Of a DNA stretch of 64,000 nt, positions 61,461 through 64,000 are shown piece by piece. The DNA is from Desmodesmus armatus (Eukaryota; Chlorophyta; Chlorophyceae; Sphaeropleales; Scenedesmaceae), in the NCBI GenBank assembly GCA_007449985.2, contig VIIQ02000688.1, forward strand, positions 186,001-250,000, written 5' to 3'. The notes below the pieces were generated by a model. The model saw only the letters and a program-made list of their open reading frames with translations, did not search any database and was not told where the DNA came from. How positions within the stretch are numbered: the first letter of the stretch is position 1; each line of letters begins with the position of its first letter. Both the position numbers and the translations under genes were made by a program.

Positions 61461-62089
61461 GATGAGCTAAACGATTTGTCGAGAGAGACACTGTTGGAGG
61501 CACTCTGCTTCCCTGCCCTGTGGTCCTTGGCCACACACCAACGATTTAAATTGGCCCAGACAATCAACTACATCTCGCACGTCAGATACGCTAACATAGC
61601 TTTAAAACAGAAAGTATTGTTTTGTCAATCCTCATGGTTGGTTGTTCAAGCTGTTGCACTACACGATCGCACTACAGACAATTGGACGATGTGCATTTGT
61701 GCCATGCCTTTGCCTTTGCACATGTCACTTGCTGCTTATTGCCAAATCAATCTCATCTCAACCGAGATGACATACGCCTGCTTCGACAAAGGCAGCGCCA
61801 GGTTGTGCATGGGACCTTACCAAGCGATGCCATCCTGCTGGCTGGCAACTTTGTGCCTTTACAGAATACGGAACGGTCGATGTTGTGCCTGCCTGTCAGA
61901 CGGCGATGCAACTTCTAACACTTGTTACATCGCGTGGCTGTGGTGACTCCTTGCGCAGCAGGCGTAAGCTGCCACGGTCCTTCTTGAATAACATTCTGCG
62001 TGCAGCGTGTAGACGGCGACGAGGGTGGGCAAGGGTACCCGGCATCACCACATCTCCCAGCAGCTGCTGGACCAGCGCCTGCCAGCAAG
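61461..62089. promoter_or_regulatory. Divergent promoter region
   Basis: 629 bases between the renalase-like start codon (minus) and the desaturase start codon (plus). No specific motif is claimed. Confidence 0.45.
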
Positions 62090-64000
62090 ATGAGCGGCAA
62101 AGTAATCAAAAACAAGAAGCCTCTCTATGTTGAGGTAAGCAGCAGGGATGTAGCGCTGGCAGCGAAACCCCAACGCTTGCAGGTCACTGAAGGCAGTGAG
62201 GTCATGCAGGCCCTAGTGCAAGGGTGTGCAGAGGTGTATGAAGTTTGCCAAACATGCATATTTTTGCATCACTGCACCTCGCAGGACAAGCGCTCGTTCT
62301 ACGAGCAGTTTGCAGACCTCAAGGGGAGCACTGACCTCAGCGTGCTGGACAGTGCCTACCCCAAGCCCAGCCTGGCAGCAATGGCCAAGGCACCCACAGC
62401 ACAGCAGGTGCCCTTGTCAGATGTCACAACCTGCAAAGTGCAGAGGCCGCTGCTGGCAGCAGTGCCCAAGACGATGACACCTGAGCAGGCGGAGTACGTG
62501 CAAAGCTTCAATTTTTTCTGGCGCCAAGTGGGCTTTGTGCTGGTGCACGGCATCTTTTTCTCTGTGAGTCATTCTGGCGCTCTGTGAGTCATTTTGGCGC
62601 TTGCTAACAATGACATGATGCAGCAGTAACAGCTGCAGGACAGGCGTAGCTGGTGCAAATTGTATGCAAGGCAGCGATGCGGGCCGGATCCGGCCCCCGG
62701 TCCATACTGGGAGAAGCAAGTGCACAGGAAGCCTCTATGCCGCTTGCTGCCTTCCACAAGTCCTCAACCTGCCTGGTCATGTCCCCAAAGTCTCACTTAG
62801 GCAGGGCTGCTGCAGTAATCAACTTGCACACACGTGTCTGTGGTGCAGAGCTGCTGGTTCACATTCGACAAGACCTACTTCTCCATCGGCGTGCTGGCCT
62901 GGGTGCTCCAGATCTGCTTTGGCATCAACATGTGCTACCACAGGTGTGTGGCACTGACGGCATGCATTTCCACACCATGGAATGCAGCCCAGTCAGCAGC
63001 GAAGGATCTTTTCCATGTTTTCCTGCGCGCGCCTAATCAGCACAACTGCACCGGCATGACTAAGCAGCAGTGAGAAACACTGCCGATGCTACTTGGTACT
63101 GGCGCATTTGCAAGATCTGATGGCATGGCCTGCTGCAGATTTCACACTGGTCTCAGCCCATGGCGGTGCAGCAGTGTGTCAGCAGAGGGCGGCTGCTTGT
63201 ACAGCAGTGACAGCATCCAGCAGCTGCTGATGCTGGCTCCCCTTGTGTGCATCTCTGTATCGCAGGCTGCTGGCGCACCGCTCCTTCAAGACGTACCCCA
63301 TCATCGAGTACATCTTGTCCTACTTTGCCCTGCACTCGATGCAGGGACCTCCTCTGGAGTGGGTCAGCAACCACAGGTAGCTAGCTGCCGCTGTGGCTGT
63401 GAGCAGGGTGATAATAGAGATCTTGAATGGTGCTTGAAGGGCAAAACATCATGGTTCACACAGCCACAAACAGCCGCAGCTGCACCTTGAGTGCGGTCTC
63501 AGTGCCCAAACAGCCGTGCTGCTGTTCCACAATTGTACCACACCCCACCACTCGCAATATCACCGCAACCCTCCTGCTACACTCACCGTCATAACCGCAT
63601 CCCGACATGCCTCCCCACCGCAGGTTCCACCACTTGCACTGCGACACCCCCTGGACCTCCACTCTCCCTACGAGGGCTTCTATCATGCCCACATGGGCTG
63701 GCTGTTCCGTGGTGCTGACGTGGAGAGGCCTCTGCTGGACAGGAGCAACGTGAAGGACCTGGCCCAGCACGCCTTCTACAGGTGGATGGAGCACACATGG
63801 GTGGCGCACATGCTGGGACGCTTCTTCCTCACATGGGTGAGTGGCGATGCATGGGAACAGGGTGCTGTCGAGTGCAAGATGCATGTCACTGGCTTGTCGT
63901 GCACTGGCTTGTCGTGCTCTATAAGAGTTTGCATAGAGAAAAGAGGGGCTGAGGAAGGGCCTGGCGCTTGCTTCCGACAGGGGTGCAATTGAAATGCCGC
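62090..64000 (+). CDS. Membrane fatty acid desaturase (acyl-lipid/acyl-CoA delta-9 type), partial
   Basis: Exons 62090-62134, 62285-62563, 62849-62943, 63266-63376, 63624-63836; further exons lie beyond the window. The start MSGKVIKNKKPLYVE follows the divergent promoter. Two of the three histidine boxes of di-iron membrane desaturases are present: CYHRLLAHRSF (H-x4-H) formed across a splice, and EWVSNHRFHHLHCDTP (H-x2-H-H). Hydrophobic segments are VGFVLVHGIFF, FSIGVLAWVLQICFGINM and IIEYILSYFALHS. YEGFYHAHMGWLF is the usual block after box 2. The family inserts a cis double bond in fatty acyl chains using oxygen and two Fe; this branch also includes plastid FAD5. One C is missing in the run 63647-63651: HCDTP and DLHSPYEGF are in different frames. 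The donor after exon 2 is followed by a 20-base copy of itself. Confidence 0.93.
62559..62603 (+). repeat. Duplicated 5' splice site after desaturase exon 2
   Basis: TCTGTGAGTCATTCTGGCGC is repeated once, at 62561-62580 and 62581-62600 (second copy with ATTTT for ATTCT). Two identical GTGAGT donors therefore stand 20 bases apart; use of the second would shift the frame. Confidence 0.9.

Overview
The window looks like nuclear DNA of a green alga, most likely a chlorophycean (Sphaeropleales/Chlamydomonadales type). The genes are rich in short GT-AG introns and are plant-like (plastid ClpR subunit, ADNT1-type carrier, F-box/JmjC/kinase protein, agmatine deiminase). The DNA is full of CAG/CTG tracts, giving Ala/Gln/Ser-rich proteins, and introns carry long C or G homopolymers. 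The lineage is inferred from style and protein resemblance only; no database was consulted.

Layout. 1-4.6 kb: a decayed Ty3/gypsy-type LTR retrotransposon on the minus strand (protease-like, two hydrophobic segments, reverse transcriptase, RNase H, then a piece resembling motif I-II of a C5 cytosine methyltransferase). 5.3-5.7 kb: one unidentified exon. 7.6-11.1 kb (-): a two-exon Ala/Gln-rich protein. 12.2-16.0 kb (-): a ten-exon aldo-keto reductase, divergent from 16.3-19.8 kb (+) agmatine deiminase. 20.4-25.3 kb (-): a 1003-residue MYND-finger protein. 28.1-31.2 kb (-): an ADNT1-like mitochondrial adenine nucleotide carrier. 32.0-35.0 kb (-): a ClpR2-like plastid Clp subunit with a LINE fragment and a hairpin in one intron, divergent from 35.6-42.2 kb (+) a plastid-type pseudokinase. 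43.1-46.9 kb (+): a DUF4864-like protein with SINE copies in its introns. 49.4-56.7 kb (-): an F-box + JmjC + aminoglycoside-phosphotransferase-like kinase fusion (JMJ21 type). 56.9-61.5 kb (-): a renalase-like FAD oxidoreductase, divergent from 62.1 kb to the window end (+) a membrane fatty acid desaturase that runs off the right edge.

The genes do not form one pathway. Several are plastid or mitochondrial housekeeping functions: Clp proteolysis, nucleotide transport, lipid desaturation and polyamine synthesis. Exon coordinates were worked out by hand from splice sites and codon phase. For seven genes (Ala/Gln-rich protein, aldo-keto reductase, MYND, ADNT1, ClpR2, pseudokinase, renalase-like) the exons add up to whole codons without a break.

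Three genome-scale patterns stand out. First, introns repeatedly contain degraded copies ('echoes') of the adjacent exon-intron junction; I count cases in five genes, some as tandem arrays. Second, four otherwise intact genes each lack exactly one C in a sense-strand C run. Third, two introns carry long near-perfect hairpins.
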